Of a stretch of DNA of 64,000 nt, positions 26,596 to 36,221 are shown in pieces (position 1 is the stretch's first letter; every line of letters begins with the position of its first letter). Source of the stretch: GCA-2746795 sp963747345. Lineage in GTDB: Bacteria > Chloroflexota > Anaerolineae > Promineifilales > Promineifilaceae. The stretch covers positions 372,001 to 436,000 of the forward strand of contig CAVVFA010000001.1 in assembly GCA_963747345.1 (NCBI GenBank). Direction: 5' to 3'. The notes beneath the pieces are model-generated. The model ran no database searches. It was given only the letters and a program-made list of their open reading frames with translations, and was not told the DNA's origin. Both the position numbers and the translations under genes were made by a program.

Positions 26596-26961
26596 ATGGA
26601 TAACTGCACAGCAGACGAATTGCAGGAAGTGCTGCGACCAATAGCTTCACTCATCAGCAAGTCTGAAAAAGCGCAGCAGAAACTGGCACCAGGAACGTGG
26701 CAGCATACGATGCTGCGAGACAACATCAAAGCGTTACGCATGGCGTCTGCGCTGATGAACGAGCAAACGAACGATGTGGAGAATTTCAAACGGGATGATT
26801 TACAGGAAGCTCTCCGGGCGCTTGCTTCGATGATAAGCAAGACCGAGAAAGCTCAGGAAAAGTTCTCGCCGGGGACTTCCCAACATACGTTGCAGCGAAA
26901 CAGGCTCCGGGCGCTGCGCAAAGCGGAAGTACTGATACAGGTGGCGTTGAATGAAAGCTAA
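26596..26961 (+). CDS. Small helical protein made of two internal repeats
   Basis: 121 residues from ATG 26596. Two 45-residue units can be aligned: LQEVLRPIASLISKSEKAQQ with LQEALRALASMISKTEKAQE, then KLAPGTWQHTMLRDNIKALR with KFSPGTSQHTLQRNRLRALR. Each unit is predicted as two helices with a PGTxQH turn. The family is not known to me. The gene follows the orphan immunity protein with a 232-bp spacer and is followed by an inverted repeat. Confidence 0.6.
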   Translation: MDNCTADELQEVLRPIASLISKSEKAQQKLAPGTWQHTMLRDNIKALRMASALMNEQTNDVENFKRDDLQEALRALASMISKTEKAQEKFSPGTSQHTLQRNRLRALRKAEVLIQVALNES

Positions 26962-27021
26962 ATCTGCATTCTTTTTAGGCGCTAACGCCCCAACATTGAT
27001 ATTTTTTGTCGATAGTTAGGG

Positions 27022-27083
27022 GGACACTGATACGGTCAAACACTGATGTTTTCTTTCTTCAGTGTTCACCAGAATCAGTGTCC
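27022..27083. repeat. GGACACTGAT inverted repeat, imperfect copy
   Basis: The left arm GGACACTGATACGGTCAAAC (27022-27041) continues ACTGAT, and the right arm CAGTGTTCACCAGAATCAGT (27060-27079) ends GTCC. A perfect 26-bp-arm version stands at 38135-38202. Confidence 0.65.
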
Positions 27084-27144
27084 TGGAATTCTTTAGCAAT
27101 TTTGCCCGCCCAGTCACCAATTACGGCCAAGCGACACACCTTTG

Positions 27145-28247
27145 TCACTCGTTGTTATCTGGATAAATAGAAAAATTATCCCGCCCCATAGATAATCTAA
27201 CCTGATATTTCATAATCACGTCATTCCAGTTTACACAACTTGTTGGTGGATCGTAGGTGTATGTGGTTGGATTGTAAGCGCCGGCAACGCCAGTCATCGC
27301 CAACATTGAACTGGTAGCGGCGGCTTTGACGCCATCGTCTGTAGCCCGAGAGCCACCGTAAAAATCGTTCCCCGGCCATGATACATGATCCCAGGCGACA
27401 AAACTGAATAGTTCACAGGAGCTAAAATCGTCCCCGTGCTTCTTGATAAGCCGTTGGCCTGGCATAACTGCGGCTTGCTTTGGTTGCCTTGGGTCAATGG
27501 CCTGACCATGAATGACAGATGGCCGATTTCAAGCCGATTGTTATCGCATTCCTGATACGGGTCGTAATAGACGGCTTTGATATGGGGAAAACTGGCGACG
27601 TGGTTTTGGAGGAATCGGGACAATACGTTTTCCAGTTCAGCGCCTAACTGCCCTTGGAATTTTCCGGCAAATTGTCCGCATCCCAGGCCGGGTATGGTGA
27701 TGAAGGCTTGTTTGTTTCTCGACTGGGCCATGTCGTTGGCATAGATGAATGAGGGCAGTAACCGCCGTTCGTACAGCCTGTAAAACGCTTCGGCATCAAT
27801 TTGTCCATCTGTCACCACTTCATGCCAATCGGCGGGGGTATGGGAACGGCCGTTACGCAGCAGCGCCCCTGGCACGTAGAGCAGGGTGGCGCTAAATGGT
27901 TCCGCATAAACGTGGGGATGATGGTGCAGCCCGTTGTCATACACGGTCACAGGCACAGCAATGGCAATGTCGCCCAACAAGGTGAGTTCTGTTTGATTCC
28001 AGTCGCTGCCGTCACCGGAAACGGCCGTTTCGGCAAAAATCTGAGGTCGTTTAGTATTGATGAGTTCTTCAAGAAATGAGTCTACGCTTAAATCAGAACC
28101 GTCTAATCGATGACTCAGATAGGTGCCCGGCGTTGTCTTTCTCGTCGCCAAATCAGTCAGATAGGCATGGGCGTGGTCGTAGGTTTCTTTGTGGATCAAA
28201 ACTTGGTACGGTTTTGGCTGCGGCCTAACTGTGCTGCTCATCCTCAA
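27145..28247 (-). CDS. Uncharacterised protein with macro-domain-like Gly motif (one frame break)
   Basis: About 367 codons. The N-terminal part (STVRPQPKPYQVLIHKETYD ... LLYVPGALLRNG) leads to FITIPGLGCGQFAGKFQGQL, a glycine loop reminiscent of ADP-ribose-binding macro-like proteins, then IKAVYYDPYQECDNNRLEIG. The frame changes near 27470; the conserved end is FSFVAWDHVSWPGNDFYGGS and RATDDGVKAAATSSMLAMTG to the stop at 27145. It overlaps the end of the GNAT gene by about 20 bp, so the two are coupled. I cannot assign a family name; nucleotide-derivative binding is inference. Confidence 0.6.
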
Positions 28248-28737
28248 TCCTTATCATCGTCAACGAATCGTCGTTTTGCGCTACCTCTGCAAAACCAACG
28301 CGCTCATAAAGCCGTCGCGCCGGATTATTTACCGACACACTCAGCGAAACCCGTGGGTGTGTACACGGCGAGTCAAATAAACGCGCAAACAACTGTGTGC
28401 CAATCCCTTTGCCGCGATAGTCGGGCAGAAGTGCCAGGGAAAGTTCTGGCGTAGCCTCGTCCACATAGCCATAGCCGTGATGTCCGTCTATGGCAAACCG
28501 CAGCCAAATCGCACCGATCTGCTGCCCCGATTCATCACTGACCAGAAAACCACAATCGCCATCACGTCCCCAATCTTGAACATACCACGCCAACGCCGGT
28601 TGGTAGACTATCTCATACGGTGGTGGCGCTTGCCCTTCAGGCACATAAATTGCCTGATACAACATATCCCACAAAAATGACTCATCCGCTTTGGTTAGCG
28701 CTCGAATTTCAATGGATTTCAAATTACTCCCCCTCAT
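28225..28737 (-). CDS. GNAT-family N-acetyltransferase
   Basis: 170-residue acetyltransferase of the GNAT fold. The acetyl-CoA pyrophosphate loop is DYRGKGIGTQLFARL; the preceding strand is ATPELSLALLPD and the C-terminal strands include VSLSVSVNNPARRLYERVGF. ATG 28737 is possible, but AGGGGGAG lies six bases before a TTG at 28722, which may be the real start. Substrate unknown. The last codons overlap the next gene. Confidence 0.85.
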   Translation of the reverse strand: MRGSNLKSIEIRALTKADESFLWDMLYQAIYVPEGQAPPPYEIVYQPALAWYVQDWGRDGDCGFLVSDESGQQIGAIWLRFAIDGHHGYGYVDEATPELSLALLPDYRGKGIGTQLFARLFDSPCTHPRVSLSVSVNNPARRLYERVGFAEVAQNDDSLTMIRIEDEQHS

Positions 28738-28774
28738 CCCTAACCTAGATAAGCCAGAGCCAAAAAAGTTTATG

Positions 28775-28827
28775 GCATCGAATTTTCACGAATTTCTTTT
28801 TCGCGTTAATTCGCGTTAATTCGATGC
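28775..28827. repeat. GCATCGAATT inverted-repeat element, short copy
   Basis: 53 bp with GCATCGAATTTTCACGAATT at the left and AATTCGCGTTAATTCGATGC at the right. Longer relatives are at 31083-31168 and 49016-49095. Confidence 0.75.
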
Positions 28828-28868
28828 AAAATCCTTGTTTCTTGTACAAGCAGTTCATTCATAAGGAA

Positions 28869-29258
28869 CTAAACATCAATCTTGTACCTCAACTGAACTT
28901 CGTCCCCATGAAAGCCACGGAATCCCCAATTTTCGGCTGGACTTTCACTGATGCAAATTTCAACATCTTGATGCGAAATGCCCACCTCGTCCCGAATCCT
29001 ATCAAACAGCAGCCGAATCAGCTTTTTCCTGGCGTCAGTCGAGCGCCCTTCAATCATAGAAATCTCGATGATGGTATAGGCATCGGTGCGGCCGCCGGGC
29101 ATATAGAAGTTTTCTTTTTCCATAGGAAAGAAGCGATGCGCCCGTTTGTCTTCCGGCAGCCCCAACGCTTCCATGACACACGCATGAATCGTATCTGATA
29201 ACTGTTCTCGCACAGGCTCAAGCTGGCCTTTAAGGCCATAAATTTTGATTTGTGACAT
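28869..29258 (-). CDS. Tautomerase-family protein (Tautomerase_2 type)
   Basis: A 129-residue protein starting MSQIKIYGLKGQLEPVREQL; this start drops about 29 codons derived from a dispersed repeat upstream. The family segments HRFFPMEKENFY, YTIIEISMIEGRSTDARKKL and GISHQDVEICISESPAENWG are all present. Tautomerase_2 proteins are 4-oxalocrotonate-tautomerase relatives; the N-terminal catalytic Pro of classical members is not at position 2 here (Ser), so activity is uncertain. Intact frame. Confidence 0.82.
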   Translation of the reverse strand: MSQIKIYGLKGQLEPVREQLSDTIHACVMEALGLPEDKRAHRFFPMEKENFYMPGGRTDAYTIIEISMIEGRSTDARKKLIRLLFDRIRDEVGISHQDVEICISESPAENWGFRGFHGDEVQLRYKIDV

Positions 29259-29368
29259 TGATGTAATTCTCCAAGTACTCGTATTGCGACGAGGACTGAG
29301 CTTGTCGAAGTCCGGTATGTGCTCGCGGATACCAGCCTTCGACAAGGCTTAGGCTTCGTTGGTGGGTT

Positions 29369-30927
29369 TTAACAGCTAATCTTTTGCAAGCGGCGTTCTA
29401 CCGCTTTCGCAGAATCGGTGATGGCCAGGCCGCCGAGACCGGTGCAGCGCAGTTCATGCGCCATGCTGTTGCCCACATCCCACATCGTCTTCACCACTTC
29501 ATCAAACGTCACCACTGGATCATAATTGGCGATGGCCATGTTGGCGCAGGACAGGGCATTGGATGCCGCCATCACGTTGCGCCCCAAACAAGGTGCTTCC
29601 ACGCGCACCCCAATCGGATCACAAATCATGCCGAGGGAATTTTGCAGCGCCAGCGAGGCGGCCGTAATGCATTGTTCCAAGGTGCCATTTGCCAGCGTGA
29701 CCAGCCCGGCAGCGGCCATCGAGCCACCCGCGCCACATTCCGCCTGACAACCGCCAACCTCAGCCGAAAACGTGGAATGCTCCGCGATGAAGACACCAAT
29801 CATGCCCGCCGCCAGCATCGCCTTCACGATGTCGTCTTCGTCTCTTTTCCATGACAGCCCCAGCGCCGATGAGTGCGCCAGGCAGAGCGCCGCACGACCC
29901 GGCCGTCGGCGCGGCCACAATGACGCCCATCGAACTTTTCATTTCCATCATGGCGGTGACGTACATGATGATGGTATTGAGCAGTTGCCCGTGAATGAGC
30001 AGACCCGGCGTCCATTTTCTCTCTGAAACCGACCGATTGGCAGTGCAATATCCGGTCGGCGTATACCGTGCCTTGCAGACCCTTGTGGATGGAGTCGGTC
30101 ATGATGCGCACGATACTGCGCATTTGCTCGAAGACCTCCTGTTCGCTGATGCAGCCGCGCATACTTTCGTAGCGCAAGGCCAACTGCCATAGATCTAGCT
30201 GTTCGCGTGCGCCGTAGGCCAGCATGTCGGTGCAATAGATGAACGGGACTTCTAAATCTTTGCGTGCCAGAACGGGCAACACAGGCTTCAAATAACGGAC
30301 GAAATCGACTTCTGGCAGGGCTGAGATTGCAGCCAGGGTATGGTCTGAAAAGGGCAGGGCGCTTTTCAGTTCGATGAAGTTTCTGTCGCCATGATGGTGT
30401 TCGAGGAAATCGTAGGTGAGGCTGGCTGGCAGGCTGATGGCAAGGGCTTTCAGGTCTGGGGCGTAGATGAGCAGTTCGTGGAAGCCGCCGTCCATGGTCA
30501 CGTCTGCGCCGTCTATTTTCTGCACTTCGATCATGCCGCCGCCAGTGGAGATGGCGGTCATGGTGTGGCTGGTTTGCGCATTGGCGATGGTCATGCGGTA
30601 GGTGTTGGGGTGTTGAGCGCCGTAGCTAAGGTAGTTGACCTGGATGTGGATGCCTGCTTCGCGGATGCCTTCCCGATAGTTTTCCATGCGTTCGTCGTGG
30701 GCTTGCCAGCCGAGCAGTCCGCCGTAAAGACCCATGTCGGTGCCCTGGCTTTCATGGGTGGTGACGAGGGAGCCGTTGGGGTCGTAATCGACGGTGAAGG
30801 TGTCAATATCGCCGCCGATGAGGTCGCGCAGGAGCAGGCCGAGGCGGCAGCCGGCGGCGCTGTGGGAGCTAGATGGCCCGCGCATGACGGGGCCGATGAC
30901 GTCGTTGAAGATGCTGGAAACTGTCAT
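29369..30927 (-). CDS. sdaA: L-serine dehydratase, iron-sulfur type, fused beta-alpha (two frame breaks)
   Basis: L-serine ammonia-lyase making pyruvate and ammonia, with both domains in one chain of about 519 codons. The beta domain starts MTVSSIFNDVIGPVMRGPSS (AAAGGA upstream, start 30927) with SSSHSAAGCRLGLL. The alpha domain has GVIVAAPTAGSCGALPGALI, GGCQAECGAGGSMAAAGL and ICDPIGVRVEAPCLGRN, including the Cys ligands of the oxygen-sensitive [4Fe-4S] cluster. Frame breaks near 30000 and 29870 split these parts. This enzyme type suits an anaerobic or microaerobic amino-acid-using life style. Confidence 0.9.
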
Positions 30928-31082
30928 AGTTTTATCCTTTGCTCCCCCGTTGTGATTGACGAGGTGATTGTACCAAGTGGAGGGGAGGATGGTCAATTGG
31001 GCAAAACCCTCCTTTTGGGAGGGTGACGTCTCCATCTGATGATAAAAATGTTTCAAGCTATGTGTATTTTACCTCTTCGTAA

Positions 31083-31168
31083 ATAGCATCGAATTGTCAC
31101 GAATTAACACGAATTTTTGTTGGATAAAACCGAATAATTCGCGTAAATTCGCGTAAATTCGATGCTAT
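31083..31168. repeat. GCATCGAATT inverted-repeat element, full copy (plus orientation)
   Basis: 86 bp from ATAGCATCGAATTGTCACG to AAATTCGATGCTAT, with centre TTTTTGTTGGATAAAACCG. The 49016-49095 copy is the same element in reverse orientation and almost identical. The rest of the 30928-31472 gap holds an AAATCTGCGAAATCTGCGG string (also near 5601) and shows no gene. Confidence 0.8.
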
Positions 31169-31472
31169 ATTTTCATTCATCTGCGCTGCCGCCCATGAGA
31201 TCTCCTCTAAAATAAACCGCGGAGGTGCGGAGAACACAGAGAAAAATCTGCGAAATCTGCGGATAAATATTTTCATTGATGGTGGTCGACGACAGTCGGT
31301 GTCGTCCCCTTTTCAAGCACTGCGCCGTCTCGCCCGAATAGGCTAAGTCGCCCCCAGCACATGACCAATAGCACAGTGTCTGAAATAGTTTAATATGAAA
31401 TACTTGCCGATCTATAACTCCTGAAATTTTCAGGGGATTTCTAAATAGACGAAGTTAATTTCAAGGACAACA

Positions 31473-33365
31473 ATGAGACAAATAACCCGGCGCGAACGCC
31501 TCCATTATCAATTTGATAACACTATGTCCAAAGGTCCCATCGTGCTGATTGCATGGTTGGTAGCTTTCTCTGCATTTCTCATCCTTGCCGTTACCCTGGT
31601 TGTTTTTCTAACACAGCTAGACGATGCTAAACGTTCCTTTGGCGAACTATTGTGGGTGGGATTGATGCGCACAATGGATGCGGGGGCAGTGGGTGGCGAT
31701 ACGGGACGGTGGCAGTTTTTGCTGGCGATGCTGATTACCACCATTGGCGGTATTCTCGTCTTCAGTATCTTGATCGGTATTTTTACAACGGGTCTGGAGA
31801 GCCAGTTGGAGCAACTGCGCAAAGGGCGTTCCTTTGTGGCAGAGCAGGGGCACACTGTTATTTTGGGCTGGTCGCCGCAAATATTTATGGTGATTTCAGA
31901 ATTGGCAATTGCTAACGCCAACCAGCGTTATTCTTGCATTACTATCTTGGGTGAGAAGGACAAGGTGGAGATGGAGGATGAAATTCGGATACAGGTGGGG
32001 GATACAGGCCATACGCGCATTGTGTGCCGCACGGGCAGCCCCATTGATCTAACTGACCTGGCAATTGTGAATCCTCAAGCTGCCCGTGCCATCATCATCT
32101 TATCGCCGGAAGATGATGACCCGGATATTCATGTGATTAAAACGATTCTGGCTTTAACCAGTGGCAATCGTGACTCATCGGCTCCCCCTCTCCATATTGT
32201 GGCCGCGATTCAGGATGAGGACAATATAGAAGTGGCGCGGTTAGCCGGTGGCAATGATGTGCAATTGGTGGTGTCTGGTGATCTGATCGCCCGCATTGCT
32301 GCGCAAACGTGTCGCCAGTCTGGTTTATCAGTTGTGTATACTGAGTTGTTGGATTTTAGTGGTGATGAAATTTATTTTCACCACGAACCGCAGTTGGCGG
32401 GTAAGACGTTTGGGGAAGCGCTGCTGGCTTATGAAAATTCGGCTGTTATTGGAATTTTTCATGAGGATGGCGGTATTCAACTTAATCCGCCTATGGACAC
32501 TCAGTTTGTGTTAGGCGACGAGGTGATTGCTGTTTCTGAGGATGATGACACGATTCGTTTAACGGCCGTTACCCAGCCCAGCATAAACGAACAAGCGATT
32601 CAGGTCGCCAGCCCTGATGCGCCAAAACCTGAACGAACATTGATTCTGGGTTGGAATCAGCGTGCTTCTACCATTATCGAAGAGCTGGATAACTACGTCG
32701 GGCCGGGTTCTGCGGTGACGGTGGTGGCGGAAATAGCGGGCTGGAACGCCCTAAATGGCAATCTGCCTACCTACCAGAATCAGACGGTTACTTATCAGTT
32801 GGGCGATACCAATGACCGCGCCACGCTAAATGCGTTAGAGGTACAAACATACGATTACATCATTGTGCTGAGTTACTCAGACACGATGGAAATGCAAAAA
32901 GCGGATGCACGTACCCTGGTAACTTTGCTCCATTTGCGCCAAATTAGCGACAATCATGGCAACCCCTTTTCTATTGTCAGTGAAATGCTGGATACTCGTA
33001 ACCGGCAGTTGGCGGAAGCGGCTCGGGCAGACGATTTTATCATCAGTGATTCTTTGATCAGCTTGATGCTGGCTCAGGTGGCGGAAAACAAACGATTAAC
33101 GGCCGTTTTCCAAGACCTTTTTGACCCCGATGGATCAGAACTTTATCTGAAACTCGCCAGTGAATTTGTGCAGCTAAACACACCGGTTAACTTTTACACA
33201 GTAACTGAAGCCGCGCGGCGGCAAGGGGCTGTGGCAATTGGCTACCGTATGGATGCCGACGGGTATAATGCTGCCGCTGCCTACGGCGTAAAAATCAACC
33301 CCTGTAAATCCGATTTGATTACCTTTGGCCCTGAAGACCGCATTGTGGTACTAGCCGAAAATTAG
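31473..33365 (+). CDS. CASTOR/POLLUX-like ion channel with two RCK/TrkA-N-type domains
   Basis: Intact 630-residue membrane channel-like protein. Residues about 22-50 and 85-110 are membrane segments (IVLIAWLVAFSAFLILAVTL and LLAMLITTIGGILVFSILIG) around a short pore-like loop (LMRTMDAGAVGGDTG). Two Rossmann-type RCK modules follow, beginning GHTVILGWSPQIF and ERTLILGWNQRAS. This is the layout of the plant symbiosis channels CASTOR/DMI1 and their bacterial relatives, thought to conduct K+ or Ca2+ and be gated through RCK domains. Two AACGGCCGTT copies encode TAV. Ion selectivity is not readable from sequence. Confidence 0.88.
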   Translation: MRQITRRERLHYQFDNTMSKGPIVLIAWLVAFSAFLILAVTLVVFLTQLDDAKRSFGELLWVGLMRTMDAGAVGGDTGRWQFLLAMLITTIGGILVFSILIGIFTTGLESQLEQLRKGRSFVAEQGHTVILGWSPQIFMVISELAIANANQRYSCITILGEKDKVEMEDEIRIQVGDTGHTRIVCRTGSPIDLTDLAIVNPQAARAIIILSPEDDDPDIHVIKTILALTSGNRDSSAPPLHIVAAIQDEDNIEVARLAGGNDVQLVVSGDLIARIAAQTCRQSGLSVVYTELLDFSGDEIYFHHEPQLAGKTFGEALLAYENSAVIGIFHEDGGIQLNPPMDTQFVLGDEVIAVSEDDDTIRLTAVTQPSINEQAIQVASPDAPKPERTLILGWNQRASTIIEELDNYVGPGSAVTVVAEIAGWNALNGNLPTYQNQTVTYQLGDTNDRATLNALEVQTYDYIIVLSYSDTMEMQKADARTLVTLLHLRQISDNHGNPFSIVSEMLDTRNRQLAEAARADDFIISDSLISLMLAQVAENKRLTAVFQDLFDPDGSELYLKLASEFVQLNTPVNFYTVTEAARRQGAVAIGYRMDADGYNAAAAYGVKINPCKSDLITFGPEDRIVVLAEN

Positions 33366-33410
33366 GTAATTCACAAAACAGTTCTTCAAATCGGCCGTTT
33401 CGTTCAGCAG

Positions 33411-33441
33411 GGTGACAGTCACTTCAAAAGTGACTGTCACC
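33411..33441. terminator. Perfect 14-bp stem between convergent genes
   Basis: GGTGACAGTCACTT-CAA-AAGTGACTGTCACC, a perfect hairpin between the channel gene and the convergent DUF5661 gene. No long T-run follows, so it may be a bidirectional terminator or a REP-like repeat. Confidence 0.5.
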
Positions 33442-33517
33442 TAAGCGTTGTTAATCTCCAGGCTGCAAAATAAGGGTAGTAACGGCCGTTTTCTCCCACC
33501 CAATAGTCAACCCCACC

Positions 33518-33958
33518 CTACGCACTACTCTCGGAATTTTCCCACTCGCTCAGTTCTGCTCGTGCCACCACTAATTTCTTGTAAAGGCGAGCCAGTTTTT
33601 CCGCGTCGCCCTTCTTGGCGGCTTTGAGCAGGTCGCCCTCCAGTTCTGCAACTTCGAGACGCAGATAATAGTCGAGCATTTCTTTGAGATGGGCTAATAC
33701 AATTTTGCCCGTTAGGATGGGGTGGTTATTGGTGACGTTGGCATCAGGGAACTGTAAGCCGTGTTCAAGTTCCACCTCCAGTCCTTGCTGAAACCACGCT
33801 GTCGGGATTTCCAGCGCCTCAGAACCCACTGTGGACTGAATAATCTTTGCCTCTTCAAACGCTACTTTCGTATCGGTCAATTGGGTCCAGTCACGAATGC
33901 CGAGTTCTTGGCAGGCTCGCTTTACTTCTTCTTGTGAAACAAAATCTGTGATGTTCAT
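33518..33958 (-). CDS. DUF5661-family protein
   Basis: 146-residue protein with the DUF5661 signature: an N-terminal helix TDTKVAFEEAKII, then LEVELEHGLQFPDANVTNNH and PILTGKIVLAHLKEMLDYYL. Members are small helical proteins of unknown function, often with a conserved ELEHG...TGKIALAHL motif, which is visible here. The C-terminal part is a charged coiled-coil-like helix (AAKKGDAEKLARLYKKLVVA). Intact, single gene; a stem-loop lies beyond its 3' end. Confidence 0.78.
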   Translation of the reverse strand: MNITDFVSQEEVKRACQELGIRDWTQLTDTKVAFEEAKIIQSTVGSEALEIPTAWFQQGLEVELEHGLQFPDANVTNNHPILTGKIVLAHLKEMLDYYLRLEVAELEGDLLKAAKKGDAEKLARLYKKLVVARAELSEWENSESSA

Positions 33959-34022
33959 TTTTTCTCCTGTTTGTAACTTGTGAGGGGAAACGGCCGTTTC
34001 CCCCCATTGCTTAGACTACCAA

Positions 34023-34526
34023 TCAAGGCTCGATCCACACAACAAAGGACAGCTCACTTTCCGCCGCCTTTGCCACCACCTCCCAACAGCCCTCTGAGGG
34101 AAACAGTAAACCTGTAGCCTGGAATCGCGTCGGATAGCAGCAAGGAATATGGGCTTCAAGGGGAGGCGCCTGGGCATTGAGCCGCTACCCGGTAATCTTT
34201 AACGCCGCCCCTTCTGGCCGAAACCAGCCTATTTTGAAGCCATCTTCCCTGGCATACTATTGATAAGCATCTGCCTCTGTCCACCAGGCAGATGCCAATA
34301 TTGACTGATCTTCATTGGCAAAATAATTCCCATACTCCGGCGAGTTTTGTACAGCGTCATCTTCCGGTGCTTTGAGCCATTGAGGTTGGATAACCGGGCA
34401 GGAATTTGCTGCACCGCTTTCAGTCTGATCTGTGGCACAACCGGTTAAGATGAGGCTTGTGAGCACGAATGCCAAAATTATTGTGAGTGGGCGGATGAGT
34501 CTAGTCAAGATGGTTCTCCTTTTCAT
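34023..34526 (-). CDS. Putative lipoprotein (one frame break, one in-frame stop)
   Basis: A signal peptide LTIILAFVLTSLILTGC gives a lipobox; AAGGAGA precedes a TTG at 34508, which is a more likely start than the ATG at 34526. The mature part contains CPVIQPQWLKAPEDDAVQNS. After a break near 34258 it continues YAREDGFKIGWFRPEGAALK, then a TAG, then LNAQAPPLEAHIPCCYPTRF and FPSEGCWEVVAKAAESELSF to a stop at 34023. The C-terminal block matches a beta-sandwich common in secreted bacterial proteins (GCWEVTG... pattern). Probably one lipoprotein with sequence errors; function unknown. Confidence 0.6.
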
Positions 34527-34693
34527 CAACACCATAACTATCACAAATACACCGCTCACTAGTGTTTAGTTCTATGCCGACTGGAAAGCATTTTTCCAAG
34601 CGCCGGTAAACAGCCACACACGCCTTGATTGTTTTGAACACGGATGCTTGCATCCCACCCCGTTTTCCGCCATCCCTTTCGCGCAAAATCCAA

Positions 34694-35269
34694 TTATACC
34701 AGTCCAACGATGATTTCTTCACAAATATTTTCCGGCGTCTTGCCTTTGGTGTAAATGATCCGTTTTGCCAATTGGTAATTTGAAGGATGGTTAACGAAGG
34801 TGTGATTCAATTCAAACAATTCATCCGTATACGTTTTTCCTGCTTCAGTCAACATCCGTATTAATCGGTCTTTCAATATCTCAACCGACTCATCTGGATC
34901 GGGCGATGGTAAAAACAGAAGCACATTGGGATAGGGCGCCAGCGCAGCCTCGACCTGGGAGAAGAGTTCTCTATCATCATAAACTGAGTTACTGGCCCCG
35001 AAATCGATGATGTGATGCGGATGATCAGCTAACACCATTTCAACCATTTGTGCTTCAAAGGGTTTTGAATAGCTTAAAATGCCTTGAATTCCCTGGTCAG
35101 AGGCGGCAATGTGGGCGGCCAACGCAGTGTCATAGCCAACTTTCTCATAATAGGCCAAACGAACATGATCGATAGAACAAAGGGGTAGGCGTAATGTGTC
35201 GGCCAATAGATGACCAATGGTTGTTTTGCCTGCGCCAATCGGGCCAATAAGGATAATAGTCGAGTTCAC
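34694..35269 (-). CDS. P-loop kinase-like ATPase (shikimate-kinase-like)
   Basis: A 191-residue NTPase. Walker A is ILIGPIGAGKTTIGHLLADT; IIDFGASNSVYDD and the C-terminal LIRMLTEAGKTYTD segments follow. The fold resembles shikimate or adenylate kinases, but no substrate motif identifies a known enzyme. The GTG start overlaps the stop of an SH3-like fragment (GTGA), so the two are coupled. Intact frame. Confidence 0.75.
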   Translation of the reverse strand: MNSTIILIGPIGAGKTTIGHLLADTLRLPLCSIDHVRLAYYEKVGYDTALAAHIAASDQGIQGILSYSKPFEAQMVEMVLADHPHHIIDFGASNSVYDDRELFSQVEAALAPYPNVLLFLPSPDPDESVEILKDRLIRMLTEAGKTYTDELFELNHTFVNHPSNYQLAKRIIYTKGKTPENICEEIIVGLV

Positions 35270-35430
35270 TTTAAAGCCTTAAGGATATTGCCTTGTTTGC
35301 ACAAGTGTTGGATAGGTGCCCAGCCTTCGTTACCATTTTGTGGGGTGACCCAAATCCAGCCGCCAAACTCTGTGTCTTGTTTGCCGAGTTGCAGCGTTTC
35401 GCCTTACTCAAACATGATAGAAAGTGGAAG
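35266..35430 (-). pseudogene. SH3-like domain fragment upstream of the kinase
   Basis: The frame from about 35430 reads GETLQLGKQDTEFGGWIWVT then PQNGNEGWAPIQHLC, the pattern of a bacterial SH3-like domain (FPGWIW..DGREGWVP). A TAA stands three codons after a possible ATG, so the fragment is either frame-broken or truncated. The stop overlaps the kinase GTG start, suggesting it was once translated with it. Confidence 0.5.
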
Positions 35431-35472
35431 GAAACGGCCGTTTAACGCCGTTTTATCTAAATTAGATACCAC

Positions 35473-36105
35473 TTAACCTGACTCCTCATTACTAAATTCT
35501 CTCATTAATCGAGGCACGTCATCCATAAATTTTTCTAATTCCCCTGTCCAGTAGTTTATCTTTTCTACCGTGTCTTGGTTTTCTGGGATAAATGGCGAAG
35601 AATTAATTTGACCGATAAATTCTTTGACTTCCTTTGTGTCTGATTCCAATATTTGGTTTTGAGTAAACAGTTTGAGATTGTAGTAGGGGGTTCTAAGTTC
35701 ATAAGATACATCATGATAGAAATCAAAGGCAAATTTCCTTATTTGTTTGTTGGTATCAGCGATTGAATCTTTCTGATAATCGTCAGCGAGTGTCTTGATG
35801 AACTGCTGTATATAGCAATAAAACGCAGCGACAGTACGTTTGCAAACAAGCAAATACCTTTGCTGTTTATCGTTTATCCACGGTTGCGTTTCTTTGAAAA
35901 GCACTGCGGAAAGATCATCGAGATTCTGTAAAGGAATTACCAGTTCTGGGGGAACCTCAAATAGAGAAACCATGATTGATTCGTTTTCTGCCCTGTATAC
36001 GTTAAGATTTTCTCTAATTCCTTCGATGACGATACTTAGCTGATGGAAATCCGCTTCTCGATTTATAAGGATTGAACGACAGTCAAAATCGTGCGTTATT
36101 TTCAT
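35473..36105 (-). CDS. Hypothetical protein, 210 residues
   Basis: Intact frame MKITHDFDCRSILINREADF with a long helical C-terminal half (FHQLSIVIEGIRENLNVYRA, LKLFTQNQILESDTKEVKEF). No signal peptide, membrane span or known motif. Low GC compared with the flanks suggests acquisition. It sits beside another low-GC unknown gene on the same strand, with two AACGGCCGTT copies in the spacer between them. Confidence 0.6.
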   Translation of the reverse strand: MKITHDFDCRSILINREADFHQLSIVIEGIRENLNVYRAENESIMVSLFEVPPELVIPLQNLDDLSAVLFKETQPWINDKQQRYLLVCKRTVAAFYCYIQQFIKTLADDYQKDSIADTNKQIRKFAFDFYHDVSYELRTPYYNLKLFTQNQILESDTKEVKEFIGQINSSPFIPENQDTVEKINYWTGELEKFMDDVPRLMREFSNEESG

Positions 36106-36221
36106 AAGTTTGGTGACCCCCTCGCAACTTTATTGTTAACATAACGGCCGTTTCCCACCCAGCATCATTTGGGAAGAGAGAGTTGAGGGGGAGAAACGGC
36201 CGTTTTGAGCCACTATTATTC

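Noticed and set aside
34501..34722. 73-codon frame between the lipoprotein and the kinase
   Set aside because: No motif, weak start and overlap with the lipoprotein 5' region; treated as spacer.
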